DNA of 6,128 nt from assembly GCA_023145485.1 (NCBI GenBank), contig JAGLDT010000295.1, positions 1 through 6,128 on the forward strand, read 5' to 3'. This document shows positions 4,822 to 6,128 of this stretch, piece after piece (position 1 is the first letter of the stretch; every line of letters starts with the position of its first letter). This stretch comes from Cocleimonas sp. (GTDB lineage: Bacteria; Pseudomonadota; Gammaproteobacteria; Thiotrichales; Thiotrichaceae). A program made the position numbers and the translations under genes. The notes under the pieces were generated by a model. It was not told the origin of the DNA. It worked only from the letters and a program-made list of their open reading frames with translations, and made no database searches.

Positions 4822-5397
4822 TTAAGCCTTCTTCAAAAAAGCACTGACTAAAACAATCCGCGTGCCATTGACACGTCCTTCAATATATTCTGACTTATCT
4901 GTTAACGAGATGTTTTTAACAACCGTGCCACGCTTTGCGGTAAACCCTGCGCCTTTCACGACGAGATCTTTTATAAGAATAACGGTATCACCCGCAGCTA
5001 GAGCTGTGCCATTACTGTCTTTCGTTGGATCAATAGCCTCTTCATCACTTATTTCATCAAATGCTTTCGCCCATGCTTGAACCTCAGGCTCTAGATAAAG
5101 CATCTCTAATAAATCTTGTGGCCAGCCTTCTGCTTTTAAATGATTCAACATTCGCCATGCAACCACTTGAACAGCAGGTTCTGGGTTCCACATACTATCA
5201 TTTAAACACCGCCAATGATTTACATCAGCACTACTCGGCTCTTCTATTTGGGTATGACAGGTATCACAAACGAGTATACATTTTTCGGCCGTCGCATCAG
5301 ACTCTGGTGGCACTTCGTAAACCGTTAAATTTTCACTAGAGGTACACAGTTCACATTTTTCGCCACTACGTTGTTGCAAGGTTTGCTCAATTGTCAC
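4822..5397 (-). CDS. yjdM: PhnA/YjdM family zinc-ribbon protein
   Basis: A 191-residue cytoplasmic protein of the PhnA (YjdM) family, long form. The N-terminal zinc ribbon has Cys15-x2-Cys18 (KCELC) and Cys44-x2-Cys47 (VCDTC). A conserved middle follows (VNHWRCLNDSMW, AWRMLNHLKAEGWPQDLLE, YLEPEVQAWA), then the C-terminal PhnA domain, an SH3/KOW-like barrel (DSNGTALAAGDTVILIKDL, VKGAGFTAKRGTVV, IEGRVNGTRIVLVSAFLKK). The name comes from its place near the E. coli phosphonate genes; it is not needed for phosphonate use there and is not the phosphonoacetate hydrolase also called PhnA. Its molecular role is unknown. The start is taken as GTG at 5395-5397 because TIEQTLQQR matches the family N-terminus and GGAG lies about ten bases upstream. 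An in-frame ATG at 5466 would add 23 cysteine-containing residues with no family support. No phosphonate genes are nearby. Confidence 0.9.
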   Translation of the reverse strand: MTIEQTLQQRSGEKCELCTSSENLTVYEVPPESDATAEKCILVCDTCHTQIEEPSSADVNHWRCLNDSMWNPEPAVQVVAWRMLNHLKAEGWPQDLLEMLYLEPEVQAWAKAFDEISDEEAIDPTKDSNGTALAAGDTVILIKDLVVKGAGFTAKRGTVVKNISLTDKSEYIEGRVNGTRIVLVSAFLKKA

Positions 5398-5428
5398 AAT
5401 ATTTTCACTCCAAAAATTTAGCGATAGT

Positions 5429-5446
5429 TTGTCTGAGCAGAGACAA
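5429..5446. repeat. Short inverted repeat upstream of phnA
   Basis: TTGTCT-GAGCAG-AGACAA has perfect 6-bp arms and a 6-base loop, 32 to 49 bases before the phnA GTG start. It may be a regulatory dyad or leader hairpin. The rest of the 132-base gap up to the CBS gene shows a 5-bp inverted repeat (5467-5479, TTCCT-AAG-AGGAA) and two copies of ATCAAAG 15 bases apart (5479 and 5494), but no convincing terminator or promoter. Confidence 0.3.
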
Positions 5447-5529
5447 TAAGGCAAGAGACAACCCACTTCCTAAGAGGAATCAAAGGAAGCAGTATCAAAG
5501 ATGATAAAATATCTAAGCCCTAGTTATGG

Positions 5530-6117
5530 CTACCCAAGTGCTCGATTAAGTTGCGCAAAGCTACCTGCTCTTTGACTTGAATTAATTTCCTTTCCTAATT
5601 GATGAGCAACTTGCGTGACAGAAATAATGCCACGAACACAGTTACGCCCTTCATTTTCTTGCAGTACTAGCATGTGATGACGACGAGAGTCCTCTAGCGC
5701 AATCACAACATCAGCAACGGTTGCTTTTTCAATATCAGCGAAAGGAATTGCTTCTAATTTGCTAATCGGTGTCATCATATCTTTTGCTTCAATATCATTA
5801 CGAGAACAACCGTTATTAGTTGCAAACAGTAACGGCTTTTCACCTAAAATATCATTCGATGTAATTAACCCAGCGAGCTGTCCTTGTTGATCATGAACAA
5901 ACAGCAAGCGTACACCGCAAGCAATCATTTTGTCATTAATCGCATTTAAGGATGCGCTGGTTTCTATCTGAAAAGGATTAATGATTCTTAGATCTGTCAT
6001 TACGCTAATAGCGGGTGAACTTTCTGATATACGCTTACTCGGGTCACGTTCAGGTGAAACTAGGTTAACACCCGTAGGGACTTGTTCAGGTTGTAGACGA
6101 TGGTTTATTTCAGCCAT
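5530..6117 (-). CDS. Protein of two CBS domains
   Basis: A 195-residue soluble protein consisting almost entirely of a CBS pair (Bateman module). After a polar N-terminal tail of about 35 residues, CBS1 spans roughly 36-93 (VMTDLRIINPFQIETSASLNAI, then VRLLFVHDQQGQLAGLITSNDIL). CBS2 spans roughly 112-173 (KDMMTPISKLEAI, then HHMLVLQENEGRNCVRGIISVTQVA). Such modules bind adenosine nucleotides or S-adenosylmethionine and usually regulate another protein, but no catalytic domain is attached here, so the partner is unknown. ATG at 6117 is supported by GAGA seven bases upstream (6125-6128), near the window edge; the promoter lies outside. The gene precedes phnA on the same strand with a 132-base gap, so cotranscription is possible but not evident. 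The C-terminal 20 residues are Ser/Gln/Arg-rich and of unknown use. Confidence 0.9.
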   Translation of the reverse strand: MAEINHRLQPEQVPTGVNLVSPERDPSKRISESSPAISVMTDLRIINPFQIETSASLNAINDKMIACGVRLLFVHDQQGQLAGLITSNDILGEKPLLFATNNGCSRNDIEAKDMMTPISKLEAIPFADIEKATVADVVIALEDSRRHHMLVLQENEGRNCVRGIISVTQVAHQLGKEINSSQRAGSFAQLNRALG

Positions 6118-6128
6118 GATTTATTCTC

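Noticed and set aside
4862..5339. Two plus-strand open frames (4862-5080 and 5061-5339)
   Set aside because: Antisense shadows of phnA, whose zinc ribbon and C-terminal domain are clear.
4822..5397. Phosphonate catabolism function for the PhnA protein
   Set aside because: The sequence is the zinc-ribbon YjdM type, which is not a phosphonate enzyme, and no phosphonate genes are nearby.
5398..5466. ATG at 5466 as phnA start
   Set aside because: The added 23 residues lack family similarity, while GTG at 5397 has GGAG at suitable spacing and gives the usual PhnA N-terminus.

Overview
The window looks like a piece of the chromosome of an AT-rich, Gram-negative proteobacterium, most likely a gammaproteobacterium. 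This rests on the PhnA, CobK and CBS protein styles and on a DsrE2-type sulfur-trafficking protein, which is typical of sulfur-oxidising and related lineages. The taxonomic guess is inference only. No rRNA, tRNA, CRISPR array, transposase or phage gene was seen. Eight protein-coding genes fill nearly all of the sequence, and no gene-free gap exceeds about 220 bases.

Left block (minus strand, read right to left): a TIR–DUF1566/Lcl fusion protein (2462 to 1569), an orphan OmpR-type response regulator (1488 to 760), and a DsrE2-family protein (542 to 75). The first two have lost residues normally needed for the chemistry of their families. The regulator has Asn63 where the phosphoacceptor Asp belongs. 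The TIR domain lacks the usual catalytic Glu and is shortened by about seven residues. No histidine kinase is present. Dyad-symmetric sequences lie just upstream of the regulator and tandem inverted repeats follow dsrE2.

Centre block (plus strand): cbiD (2585-3682) and cobK/cbiJ (3679-4410) overlap by ATGA, and a small conserved-looking protein with a CxC motif follows 20 bases later (4431-4778). Together they look like a three-gene operon for consecutive steps of anaerobic (early cobalt insertion) cobalamin ring synthesis, with an uncharacterised third member. The 122-base gap between the TIR gene and cbiD holds two plausible extended -10 promoters facing each other, plus a hairpin.

Right block (minus strand): a PhnA/YjdM-type zinc-ribbon protein (5397 to 4822, GTG start) and a protein of two CBS domains (6117 to 5530), convergent with the cobalamin operon. 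A perfect 9-bp inverted repeat overlaps the end of the operon at the convergence point.

Nothing here is a proven new system. The best candidates for a second look are the TIR–Lcl protein paired with a receiver-defective regulator, and the small CxC protein coupled to CbiD and CobK.
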